DNA from: Stercoripulliclostridium_A sp045535235
GTDB lineage: Bacteria; Bacillota; Clostridia; Christensenellales; DTU072
Length of the DNA stretch: 45,627 bases
NCBI GenBank assembly: GCA_045535235.1
Contig: JAZSLG010000032.1
Coordinates: 1-45,627, forward strand
Reading direction: 5' to 3'
This document shows positions 7,823-18,100 of the stretch, one piece after another. The notes under the pieces are model-generated. The model ran no database searches. It saw nothing but the letters and a program-made list of their open reading frames with translations, and was not told where the DNA came from. Position 1 is the first letter of the stretch; the number at the start of each line of letters is the position of its first letter. The position numbers and the translations under genes were made by a program.

Positions 7823-10687
7823 CTATTCTTCGTCAATATCTACGATAACGTCTTCTTCCACGTAGATTTCCTCTTCTAGGATGACGTACTGTCCGTCTTC
7901 GTCTAGGAGTACTTCATCGTCGAAATCGAGGTCGCCCATATCTTCATTTTTATTGAGCTTTAGCATCTTGCGAACGGAAGAAATAGTAAGCTTTTTAGTA
8001 GCAAACAGCACTCCGATTGCAATAATCCAAACGCCGAAGAAGCAAGCTATAATTATACCTGCTACAGCACCGCCGGGAAGACCGCCGGCTCCGTTAGAAG
8101 CACCGGCTTCATCGGTAAGCTTAATTTCCCAAAGCTTATCTAGAGGAGAGGTGTAGGGGTTTATGGTTTCGGGGAGAGAAGTAGAATCTATTACCTTAGC
8201 GTTGTAAGCGTAAAGAACCTTTCTTTGGTAAACGGGAAGCTCGATTGCAAGGTCGAGAACGTAACCCATAGCGACTTTGTAATATTCACTTCTATCCTTT
8301 CTATCATCGGTTCCACGAGCGTCGTCGATAACGTCGGAAAGTTTATTAAGAATATCCTTTTCGGTATCGTAGCCGTCTTGGTTAAGAATTTCATTATATC
8401 CCCAAGCAAGAACACTGGTAACAATGGAGTTCTTGTGATAAACCTGGTACATATCGGGGTCGATAGTAGTACCCCAAGCTGCCGCCCAAACTGCTAGAGA
8501 GCCGGTGGAAAGTTTGGTAAGAGCCTGAGTATCGGCAACTACTTCAACGTTCCAACCACATTCGTTAAGAAGGGTTGCTGCTTTTTGGAAGGTTGCGTAG
8601 GTGGGGTGGTCGGTTAGAGAAGAACCTGCTATAGTAAACTTCAACTTGAGTTGGCTATCACCCTCGGTTACGTTTGCCGCAGTCATACATTGTTCTATGG
8701 CTTGTTTAGCAGCGGTGTCGCCGAGGAAGCCGGAAGCGTAGGCTCTACCGTTATCTTGGTCCAAAACGTTGCCTTGCTTAGGATATGCCCAAGAAACGGT
8801 ACTCATAGGCCAGTAAATGTTTTTAGCGGTACCGGTGGAGTAGTAGTTAATAGCTAGCGAGGTATCCATTGCGTACATGATAGCTTTACGCAAATTAATG
8901 TTCTTAACTTTACCTGCGTTAATACCGATATAACCGTAACCAAGTTGGTCGGTAGAGGTGGACTCTATACCTTTTTCTTTTAGTGAATTAATCTTGGTAA
9001 TGTTATTTGGAGTAAATTGAGGGGTTACAAAGTGAACCGCACCCGTTTCCAAAACGTTAAGAGCGTTAGTTGCGCTAACTACTTGGTAACGAACTTTATC
9101 TATATGAGGAGTACCCATCATAAAGTTTTCGTTTCTCTTAAAGTAAACTACGTTATCACGATAGAAAGCGTTGCTCTTGGGATTATTGTTGTTGCTTGCA
9201 TCGGTTGCTACGTATGCGCCCGCGCCCATAGGAATCCTTATATTCTTTTGTGATTGGATAACGCTGGTGTGGAATGAAAAGCTTGCGTAATCAACGCCGT
9301 AGTTATGGTTTTTAATATCAACGGAGTGGGGGGTATCACCATAATTTGCAGAGGTGTAATAGTGTTGAGGAGCAACGCTAAAAGCAAAGTTCCAAATTGC
9401 TTTGGGGTCAACGCCGTTAATGGTAATACGCAAAACGTCGTATTCTTCTGCGTTAACGGGAGTACCGTCTTTTTCGTTATGCTCTTGAGCAACCGCATAG
9501 GTATTGCCGTTAACGGTTACTTGGGTTTCGTCGGTGTGGTGACCAACGGAAACGATACCGCTAATACTGGGAACGAGTAGTTGGTCGCCGGTAATTTTTT
9601 CAAGAAGTATAACTTGCTTTGCTTGGGCGGCGTATTCCGCGCTTAAAGTATTACCGGTACCCCAGTAAAGAAGAATTTCGTCAAGAGCAGTGGTAGTTTT
9701 GGCGTTGTAAACGTAATTAATTGCAGAGTCTTTATCTTTAACAACGTCGGTAGAGTATTGACGAGTAACCTCTTTGATTTGGTCGTACTTGGGTTTATTA
9801 GTAACGGGGTCTTTTACGTATTCAACGCTAACAAAGCCTTCTGCGTACATAAAAGAGGTAATTTCATCAAATTCACCCGTTGATTTGTATGGTTCCTCGG
9901 TGAAAGATTCCTTTGCGGATTCGTAATCTCTTCCTAATTCTTCTTTGAACTCTGATAGGGTACGTTCATAGTCGGCAAGAAGGTTTTCGTTTGTAACCTC
10001 GTCGGGGTTATTGGAGATAGCCTCAACGTAACCGGAGGATAAAGAGTGAGAATTAATAGCCTCTCGCATTTGCGCTTCGCTTGCTTCATAGGTACCGCTG
10101 GGAAGTTGACCTACTTGACGGAAGAGGTTTATCAACTCTCTAATACGGTTGTTTGCGCGAGCTTGTGCTTGCTCTGTAATAACCTCGTCGGTGTCGCTAT
10201 CGTCGCTACCTTGGGTTTGCGTTCTATAGTCGGAAAGACCAACTATATCGGTGGAGTACATGGTACTGGAACCGGCGTAAACGGGGTCGAGGTAGACGTA
10301 CATGTTAAAGAGAACGTCCTCAATGGTTAGGGGGTGACCGTCACTAAATTGAATGCCGTTTTTGATAACAAAGTTATAAGTGGTCTTGTCGGTGTTAGAG
10401 TCGTAGGAGTAATCCATATCTTTGACGGCTACCGCTTCATCGTCACCGAAAGCAACGGTTGCTTCCTCGTTAACGTAACCGGTAGTGAGCATGCCTATTT
10501 GAGTCATGGATACTATGGTTGCGTCGGGGGCGGTCGTTGAGTAGAAAGGATTAAACAAACCGTCCAAAGCATCCGTCATAATAACGAGAGCGTCCGTGGC
10601 GTTATTGGAGTTACAAGCTACAAGGGGAATAACCAGTCCTGCAAGCATTGTAACAAGTATTAGAATAGAAAATATTTTTCTCTTCAT
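7823..10687 (-). CDS. Peptide-binding lipoprotein (SBP family 5), doubly membrane-anchored
   Basis: Extracytoplasmic binding component of the Opp system. It has a signal peptide with lipobox PLVAC (Cys25), then the family 5 fold: the N-terminal lobe shows LDGLFNPFYSTT and the hinge region shows NLRKAIMYAMD and YIGINAGK. At 954 residues it far exceeds the usual 520-600. An acidic, helical insert lies at about 150-330, and the C-terminus adds a transmembrane helix (about 871-899) and an acidic tail of about 55 residues that would be cytoplasmic. The lipid and the helix together would anchor both ends. GGAGG lies 11 bases before the ATG. Confidence 0.93.
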   Translation of the reverse strand: MKRKIFSILILVTMLAGLVIPLVACNSNNATDALVIMTDALDGLFNPFYSTTAPDATIVSMTQIGMLTTGYVNEEATVAFGDDEAVAVKDMDYSYDSNTDKTTYNFVIKNGIQFSDGHPLTIEDVLFNMYVYLDPVYAGSSTMYSTDIVGLSDYRTQTQGSDDSDTDEVITEQAQARANNRIRELINLFRQVGQLPSGTYEASEAQMREAINSHSLSSGYVEAISNNPDEVTNENLLADYERTLSEFKEELGRDYESAKESFTEEPYKSTGEFDEITSFMYAEGFVSVEYVKDPVTNKPKYDQIKEVTRQYSTDVVKDKDSAINYVYNAKTTTALDEILLYWGTGNTLSAEYAAQAKQVILLEKITGDQLLVPSISGIVSVGHHTDETQVTVNGNTYAVAQEHNEKDGTPVNAEEYDVLRITINGVDPKAIWNFAFSVAPQHYYTSANYGDTPHSVDIKNHNYGVDYASFSFHTSVIQSQKNIRIPMGAGAYVATDASNNNNPKSNAFYRDNVVYFKRNENFMMGTPHIDKVRYQVVSATNALNVLETGAVHFVTPQFTPNNITKINSLKEKGIESTSTDQLGYGYIGINAGKVKNINLRKAIMYAMDTSLAINYYSTGTAKNIYWPMSTVSWAYPKQGNVLDQDNGRAYASGFLGDTAAKQAIEQCMTAANVTEGDSQLKLKFTIAGSSLTDHPTYATFQKAATLLNECGWNVEVVADTQALTKLSTGSLAVWAAAWGTTIDPDMYQVYHKNSIVTSVLAWGYNEILNQDGYDTEKDILNKLSDVIDDARGTDDRKDRSEYYKVAMGYVLDLAIELPVYQRKVLYAYNAKVIDSTSLPETINPYTSPLDKLWEIKLTDEAGASNGAGGLPGGAVAGIIIACFFGVWIIAIGVLFATKKLTISSVRKMLKLNKNEDMGDLDFDDEVLLDEDGQYVILEEEIYVEEDVIVDIDEE

Positions 10688-10733
10688 TTAGAGAGATACC
10701 TCCATATTATTTTCGTGTGAGTATATCTTAAGC

Positions 10734-12179
10734 TTAGGCTACCTGGGTAATGGTAACGTTGCCTTCGGAGTCGGTGGTAAAGGTGAATAGTTCGCTTACG
10801 CTCTTTTTAACAACGTCGGGAGAGTTGTTAAATTTATCGTAGATACCGTTTACGAATACCTTTTCATCGGGCTCGGTGAAAGCTACGCTTAGTCCCGAAG
10901 TAGAGATAGCATAGTCACTCTTATTTTCATAAACGGAAAGGTTGATATAGTATTTACCATCAATAAGATTTTGATATTTGGGCGATATGGAAATAGAGTC
11001 GAGCTTATCGAACATATAACCTTTTGCGCTGTTGAGTAGCAATTTAGCGTTAGAAAGGGTTACGTTTTCCAGTACGGCACCTTGTTCTACTTTGCCTGCG
11101 AAAATACCGTAGTAAGAGGGGTCGCCGTTATCGTTGTCCAATCCGCCTATAGTAAACGAAACGTTGTTAAAGGTTACTCCCTTAATGAGGGCGGAGGCAC
11201 CGATAGAGCCGAATAAACCGTAGCTTAGTTTGGTGTTTTCGGAGTATTGTAGGGCGGAAATATTACTAAAGGTATGGTTATTTCCGTAAATCTTACCATT
11301 AAAGGTGTTCGATGAGAAAGTAGCGGGCCATATTGCACCTTCAAAGTCCAGGTCGGCTTGGATGTCGTAAATAGCGGAACTGCTTGCGTTATTTATGAAT
11401 GAAGAAGCGTTATGGATTTTGTACCAAGTTCCTTTCTTGTAGGTTACGTAAACGTTAATACTTTTGGTTATAAAGTCGTTTAATATCTCGTCAAAGTAGG
11501 ATTCACCTTGCAAAGTCTCGGTAATTTTTTCGCTCATATCGGAAGAGGAAAAAGCCTCTTCAAAGGTCCAATTGTCAAACTTGGGATATTGGTTATAGCG
11601 GAGAGCACCGGTACTTTCGTTCCAAACGGGAAGCTCTAACTTTTCTGCAACTACGCTAGTGGTGGGGGCTTGGGGGAAAGAACCATCTTCGTTTTGCTTA
11701 TAGAAATTGAACGTAGTAAAAGGTATCCATCTTGCGCTAAGAACGAGAACGGGTTTTTCTGCCTCTTTTGCTTTAGAAGCTTCAAAGATGAAAGAGTCGC
11801 CAAAGTTCCATTTTTGAGAGGTAATGGTATAGGAACCGTCCGCATTAACGTTGGTTACGTACCAGCCTGCAAAGAAATGGTTGGTGCGAGATACCGTTTG
11901 AGCAGTGCCACGAACGGCTTCGTTAGAAGGGTCAATGGGAACTATGCTCTTTTTACCGTTACCAAGAGAGGGCGATTTAGCCAAGTTAAAAACGTCTATT
12001 AAGGTAACGTCGGGAGTTTCTAGGAAAACGCCACCGTTAATGTTATACTTTACACTAACGGTATTGCCGTCCTTGTTTAGTTGCTTATAGGGAGTATCCC
12101 ATTGATTACAGGACACTATCGTTAGAGCAACGACTATGCAAAGAGCAATCACTATTGTAACTAAAAGTTTCTTATTCAT
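10734..12179 (-). CDS. Surface lipoprotein with InlB-type repeat and GLUG-like segment
   Basis: A 481-residue lipoprotein with signal peptide and lipobox TIVSC (Cys24). Residues about 40-160 resemble the Listeria-Bacteroides (InlB B) repeat: VSVKYNINGGVF, HFFAGWY and LVLSARW. A second related strand pattern follows (FNFYKQNEDGSF). Residues about 265-390 look like a GLUG/beta-helix region (NGKIYGNNHTFSNIS, YGLFGSI, GIFAGKV). The ATG at 12179 has AGAGG nine bases upstream, whereas the alternative at 12188 has none at a workable distance. It overlaps the end of the protease gene by eight bases. Probably an adhesive or ligand-binding partner of the protease; no catalytic motif is seen. Confidence 0.85.
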   Translation of the reverse strand: MNKKLLVTIVIALCIVVALTIVSCNQWDTPYKQLNKDGNTVSVKYNINGGVFLETPDVTLIDVFNLAKSPSLGNGKKSIVPIDPSNEAVRGTAQTVSRTNHFFAGWYVTNVNADGSYTITSQKWNFGDSFIFEASKAKEAEKPVLVLSARWIPFTTFNFYKQNEDGSFPQAPTTSVVAEKLELPVWNESTGALRYNQYPKFDNWTFEEAFSSSDMSEKITETLQGESYFDEILNDFITKSINVYVTYKKGTWYKIHNASSFINNASSSAIYDIQADLDFEGAIWPATFSSNTFNGKIYGNNHTFSNISALQYSENTKLSYGLFGSIGASALIKGVTFNNVSFTIGGLDNDNGDPSYYGIFAGKVEQGAVLENVTLSNAKLLLNSAKGYMFDKLDSISISPKYQNLIDGKYYINLSVYENKSDYAISTSGLSVAFTEPDEKVFVNGIYDKFNNSPDVVKKSVSELFTFTTDSEGNVTITQVA

Positions 12180-15100
12180 TATCTTCATCCTCTTCGGGAA
12201 TTATTTCCGTTTCGGTATTTTGTTGATTGATTTGAACTTGAGAATCGTCTACTTCTACGACGTCATCGGTGTCGGGATTGTAAACGACTACTCTTCTAAC
12301 AACCTTCTTAACCATCTTCTTAACTACCTTTTGATTTGCGCCGGGAATTAAGGGTTTAACGGTTGCTTTCTTCTTCTTGGGGAACTTGAGTTTGCCCGTA
12401 AAGTATAGGTAAAGTACGAATGCGATTGCGCCTAGAACGCCAACCGAGCCGAATACTATGGAGAGTATCATGGCGGGAACGTTGATACCTTCTTCTACAA
12501 CGGGTTCTTCGTCGGGAGCTTCACCCTCGCCACCGTTTGCAAGATTTTCTAGGGTCTTAATTCTTAGTTCGGCATCGGTGAGCTTTTGATAGTTAGCAAC
12601 CAAAGCGCGTTGTTCGTAAGAAGCAATCTTATCGTAAGCCTCTCTTGCCTTTTGAACGAGAGCTTTATCCGTTAGTTGGATGGTTTCGGGTAGGGCGTCA
12701 ATAATCTTGATAGCTTCCAAGGTTACGTCGTCAGCAGCGGCTGCGCCCATGATATGAACGCTAAAGTATTGATTCATTACGAAAGAGTCGTAATTTTGAC
12801 CGTTTACGGGATAGACGAGAACGATGGGTCTATCTACTTTACCAACGTAATTTACGAAGTTTGCTCCGTAGTAGAAGTTGGAGAAAACGGGAGCTTGGTT
12901 TTGGCTATCCCACATATTCCACATATAGAAATCTACTATTCCCAAGCCGTCCCAACCGTAGTTTTCGGCGTCTTTATCGGACATGGGAGCGTTTTCTCCG
13001 CTAGTAGCGTAAATCATATCAAACTCTTCTTCTAAGACGGGAGCATCGTAGCTTTGCATGGTAACTATGGTGAGCTTATTACAATCATAGAAAGCTTTGT
13101 GACCAATGGAAGCAACGGTGTGGGGGAGAGATACGTTAACTACGTCGGAACCCATGAACGCCATAGCGCTAATTCTTACGGTATTATCTGCGAGAACGAC
13201 GTTGTAATCTTCGGGGGAAGCAAAAGTAATTAATTCGTAGCCGAAGGGAAAAACTCTATAAATAGAGCCGTCAATAATCTTTACGTTTTCGCTCAAATCG
13301 TAGGTATAGCTTATTTCATCGTACTTAACGCCGTTGAACTCGGTGTAAACGACGGTGCTAAATTGACCTTGAACGTCGCAGTTTGCAAAGGGGTTATCAC
13401 CGATTTTCTCAATAGCATTGCCTAATTTTACGGTAAACGCGCTCATAGTTTCTTTCAAGAAAGAGTGAGAGCCAAGATTTACTACACCGCTTAGGTCAAC
13501 GTTGTTAATTGCGGTATAAGCGAACGCGTAATCGCCAACGTTCTTAATCTTTTCTTCACCGTTGAGGGTGGTGAGTGCTTTTGAATAGCTAAATGCGCCT
13601 TCGCCCAAAGTATCGATATTTGCGCCAAAGGTTACTTGAGTTAGGCTTTCGTTTTCGATGAAGGCAAATTCACCAACGTTAACGGCGCTTGAGAGGTTGA
13701 TGGTGTTGAGCTTTGATTGAGCAAAGGCCTCGGTGCCGATATTAACCACGTTATCGAGATTTATGGTATGAAGGGCGGTACAAGAAGCAAAAGCTCTATT
13801 GTTAATATTAAGAGTGGCATTGCCAAGAGTTACCTCTTCCAATAGCTCGTTGTAAGCGAATGCATCGGAATCAACGGTTTCGGCGTTAATGGTAATGTTT
13901 TGTAGCTTGTTGGTAAAAATCGTATATCTGTAATTGCCGTCGGCGTCTTTTGGAGGCTCTAACTTGGAGGCAACCAATTTGCCGGATTCGATATCAACGT
14001 AACCGTATACGATGGAAAGGATAACGCCACTAAACGCTTCTTTGCCAATATGGGTTGCGCCACTCAAATCGATGGTGGTTAGTTTTTCGGTATTATAGAA
14101 AGCTTGGTCGCCGATATAAGCGCCGGTTCCAAGCGTTACGGTAGTAAGACTGCTTGCACCGTAGAATGCACCGCTACCAATGGTTACGTCTTTACCTATG
14201 GTTAGAGAGGTGAGTTCGCTTAGCAAATCGTATTGGCAAACTTTAACGTCCGAATCGATGTCTTCAATGGCTTCGAGAACCCAGTTATCTTCAAATTGCC
14301 AATTTAGTTTGAATGCGTTAGCGCCAATCTTTACGGAGTCGCCGATAACTATGGTTGCAAGACTTCTACATTCTTCAAATGCGGAGTCGCCCACTTTCAT
14401 ACCGTTAGGAATGGTTACTTCTTGTATCTTGGAGCCGTAATATGCATAAGAGCCTATACCTTTTTCGGTAGGATTAATAATGCCGTCAAAAGAGTGAGCT
14501 TGGGTTATAGCCGTTCTCATGAAAGAGGCTTTACCTATTTCGGTTAGGGTACCAAGTTCGATTATCGCTAGGTTTTCACAGCCTGCGAATGCATAATCTT
14601 TAACGATGGTTACGCTAGGCGCGCGGAATGAGGTAATCTTCTTATTACCGGAAAGGGCGGCGGGACCAATGGTGGTAACGGTAGACTCGCTAACGACTAT
14701 TTCGCCGGAATATGCGGGAGCAACAAAAGTTAGTATGGTACCGTTTTCAGCCTTATTCAATAGGTAAGGTTTATTGGTGACGGGATAGAAAGTAGTATTC
14801 CCGTCTGCAACCGTAACGGAAGTAACGGCGGTATCGTTAAATGCGTATTCACCAATAACGGCAACGTCTTTACCAAGAGTAATGCTTTCAAGGGAGGTAC
14901 ATCCGTCGAACAAGCCGGTGGGGATAACCGCGGTGTTAACGGAAACGCTCTTTAGTGCGGAGCAGTCAGCAAAAGCATATTGACCAAGCTTAATCTTTTC
15001 AGCGTTGATAGTTAAGGTTTCGAGTTCCTCGTTGCCAACGAAAGCGTATTGACCAACTGATTGAGTGTGCTTTGAGAGAACGAGTTTTTTAAGGTGGATA

Positions 15101-18100
15101 TTGTAAGCGAACGCGTTATCTGCAACCGCAATCGTCTTGTCGAAAGCCAAAGTGCCGGTAATATCGCAGAAAGCGAAAGCATTTTGGTTAATGAATTTAA
15201 CGTGTTGAATACCATTTAGGTTAGTAAGAGAGGTACAACCATAGAAAGCACCGTAGCTAATGGTGGTTAGCGTGCTGGGGAAGGTTACGCTCTTTAATGC
15301 AGTAAGGTTTGCAAAAGCGTAAGCGCTAATGGTTTCTACGCCCTCGGGAATAATAACTTCGGTAATAGTATTGTCACCGATAAACCATTGTTTGGTAAGT
15401 TCGGGGTCTTCGGTGGGGTCGTAGCGGTCGTCTTCCGTTTTTTCAACGTAATCGAAGTTGGAGAAAGCAAAAGTACCAATTTCGGTTATGGCGAGAGAGG
15501 AAGGAATTACTACCGAGCCACCAAGACCGTAGTAGTTAGTGAGGGTGGGTCCGCTGGTAATATAGGGGTCCTCAACGGAAATGGAGATATTCTTAGAATA
15601 ATAGGTAGATTCTCCATCCTTTAGTACCTTAACCGAAATGGAAGCAAAACCTTCTTTTTGAGCCGTTAAAGTACCGAGTGCATCTATTTTTACAATATCT
15701 TCATTAGAAGAACTAAACTCAAGCGTCGTCCTAGCGGGGAAGTAGGCTATCATATCGTAACGAAGAGTTACAGACTCGGAGGGGTACAAGGTAAGGTTCA
15801 AGCTATTTCTATTGGGGAAGGTTCTATCGTCGCCCGTTTGACCAATTTCACGCTCGGTGGAATCAATCTTATAGTAAGCCTTGTTGGTATGGTAACCAAC
15901 GACCTCAAACTTGTGAACGACCGGCTCGTCGAAGGGACGATAACCGGGGTCGTTTTCTCCAAGGACTTCTACTTCGGTAGTAAATTCTTTGTTGATGCCG
16001 TTTACGTCTTTGTAGCTAGCGGTGATTAAACTTAAACCTTTTGATAAACCAATGAGCTTGTTGGTGCCGGGAAGAACCTTTGCAACTGCATCGTTAGAAG
16101 AGGTGTATTCTATTAAATCGGTCCACTCGGTAGCGGGATAAACAACAGGTTCAAGGTTGTAAGTCTCGTTGGGAGAAAGAACGATGGTCTCTTCGTTAAA
16201 ATATCCGTCGATAAATTTGTTGGGAAGAGCAATCTCGTAAGTTGCGTTATTAAGCGCGTAGTCGTACAAAGAAATGGTAAATATGGGGCTGGTTAATATT
16301 TTCTTTGCTTCCGTGGCTCCGTAAACTTTGTAAATGGAGTCGTAGCCGTTTTTAATGGTTCCCAAATGCTCGGTTAGTTCGTAGGTGATATAAGAGGTGT
16401 TGTTAAACGACGAATATATGGGAGTCATATAGTGGTCGAAACCGTTAAGAGCAAGACCGGTTTCCGTGGTAGCAGAAATAGTGCCTACTAGAGCAGCCAT
16501 GGAATAATGGTTATCGTAAACTGCAATTTTTGCAAACAAACGATTTTTCTTTTCCGTCTTGTCGTACTCGGTATAGAATTCAACGTCCTCTACAACGGGG
16601 GCTTGGAAGTCTACCATTAAGGGGAAGGTAAAGGTGTTGTTCAAGTTGGTATTAACACCGCCGTCGCCGTAGTCAAGTCTACCGTTAAGGGTTACGGTGT
16701 AGGTGCTATTGTTGGGTAGATTATAATCGGCGGGAGCAAAACCTATTCTTACTTGTGCGGGATAGATGGGACCGCCGTCGCCATAAGATTTACGAATATC
16801 CTTTTCGGTTTTAGAGAAAACAACTTCGCCGGTTGCATCGTCAACGATGGTAATATCAATTTCTCTTGCATTACGAAGCATGCCCATCCAAGCGTAGCTT
16901 AGCTTGTTAATTGCACCTTCGGTGTTGGAAAGAGAAATATATTTTCTATCCGCACTTATCATGGTGCTACCGGGTTTTTGTTCAAAATAGTAGGTTCCAA
17001 GGAAGCTGACGTAGTCTGCGTAAACACCGCCTACGGGACGGCTTGCGTAAGCGTCGGGTAGCGTTTTGTCTAGTAAGTCGATACTTTCGTCAAGCTCGTC
17101 TTTGTTGGTAGCAAAGTAATCTAGGTCGAACATGGGAGCAACCGTCCAGTCGCCGTAGAAAGCGAGATAGGGGAAACCTATGTCGGTTGCGCCGTCAAGA
17201 CCCTTTAGGGTAACGAAGCCTTCCACGTACATGCCGTTTGCAAAGCTATCGTCAAGATACTTCTTGTTAGCATCGGTTAGGGTAATGGTCATGGTGACGG
17301 TTGCGGTTGCACCTGCGTTTACGCTAACCTTTTGTCCGTTTTGCGTACCGCCTACGACGGAGTTGATAACAACTTGTGCGCCTTCAAGGATGAATCCGTC
17401 CTCGGTGACGGTGGTTTCACCTTGATTGGTTTTGGTTTCGCTTACGCCTTCGGTCATAACAATGGTGGATAGGTCGTAAGAGAGAGCGTTGTTGCTAAAG
17501 TTATAAACGTCAAACGAGAACTCGTATACGCCGGTCTTTAGGGGGTCGTCGCCTAGTTCTACCTTGGACTTATCCATTAATTCCCCGTTTTTATAGGTGT
17601 AAATAACGGCACCGGTAGAGGCTGCGTCTACTACGTTAGCAAGACCGGAACCTTGTTTACGTACAGAATAGGGAAGGCCGTTTGTGTTGTAAACGACATC
17701 GGCTGTAGACATAAGGAGTCTGTTTACCATTGCGGAAACTTGAACGTCGTCGTTTGCAATGGAGGCAAAGTAGGGGCTTTCCTTAACGTATTGGCGAATG
17801 AGAGCCGTAAGACCGCTTACGTTGGGGGTTGCCATGGACGTACCGGAAATTTCGTCGTAATCTTGTCCGGGAACGGCACTTAAAATATTTCCGCCGTGAG
17901 CAGTAAGCTCGGGCTTAATTTCAAGGTCGGGAGAGGGACCCCAAGAGCTAAAGTCACTCATGAAGGGACCGCTTGCTTGAGAACGGGAAATAGTAATGGT
18001 ACCGCTACTCTTGGAAGCAAGGAGTTCGCCTTCGTCTTGGGAGATGGAGCAAACGGCGATGGAAGTATCTCCAACGTTCATGCGGATGTCACCGGAAACG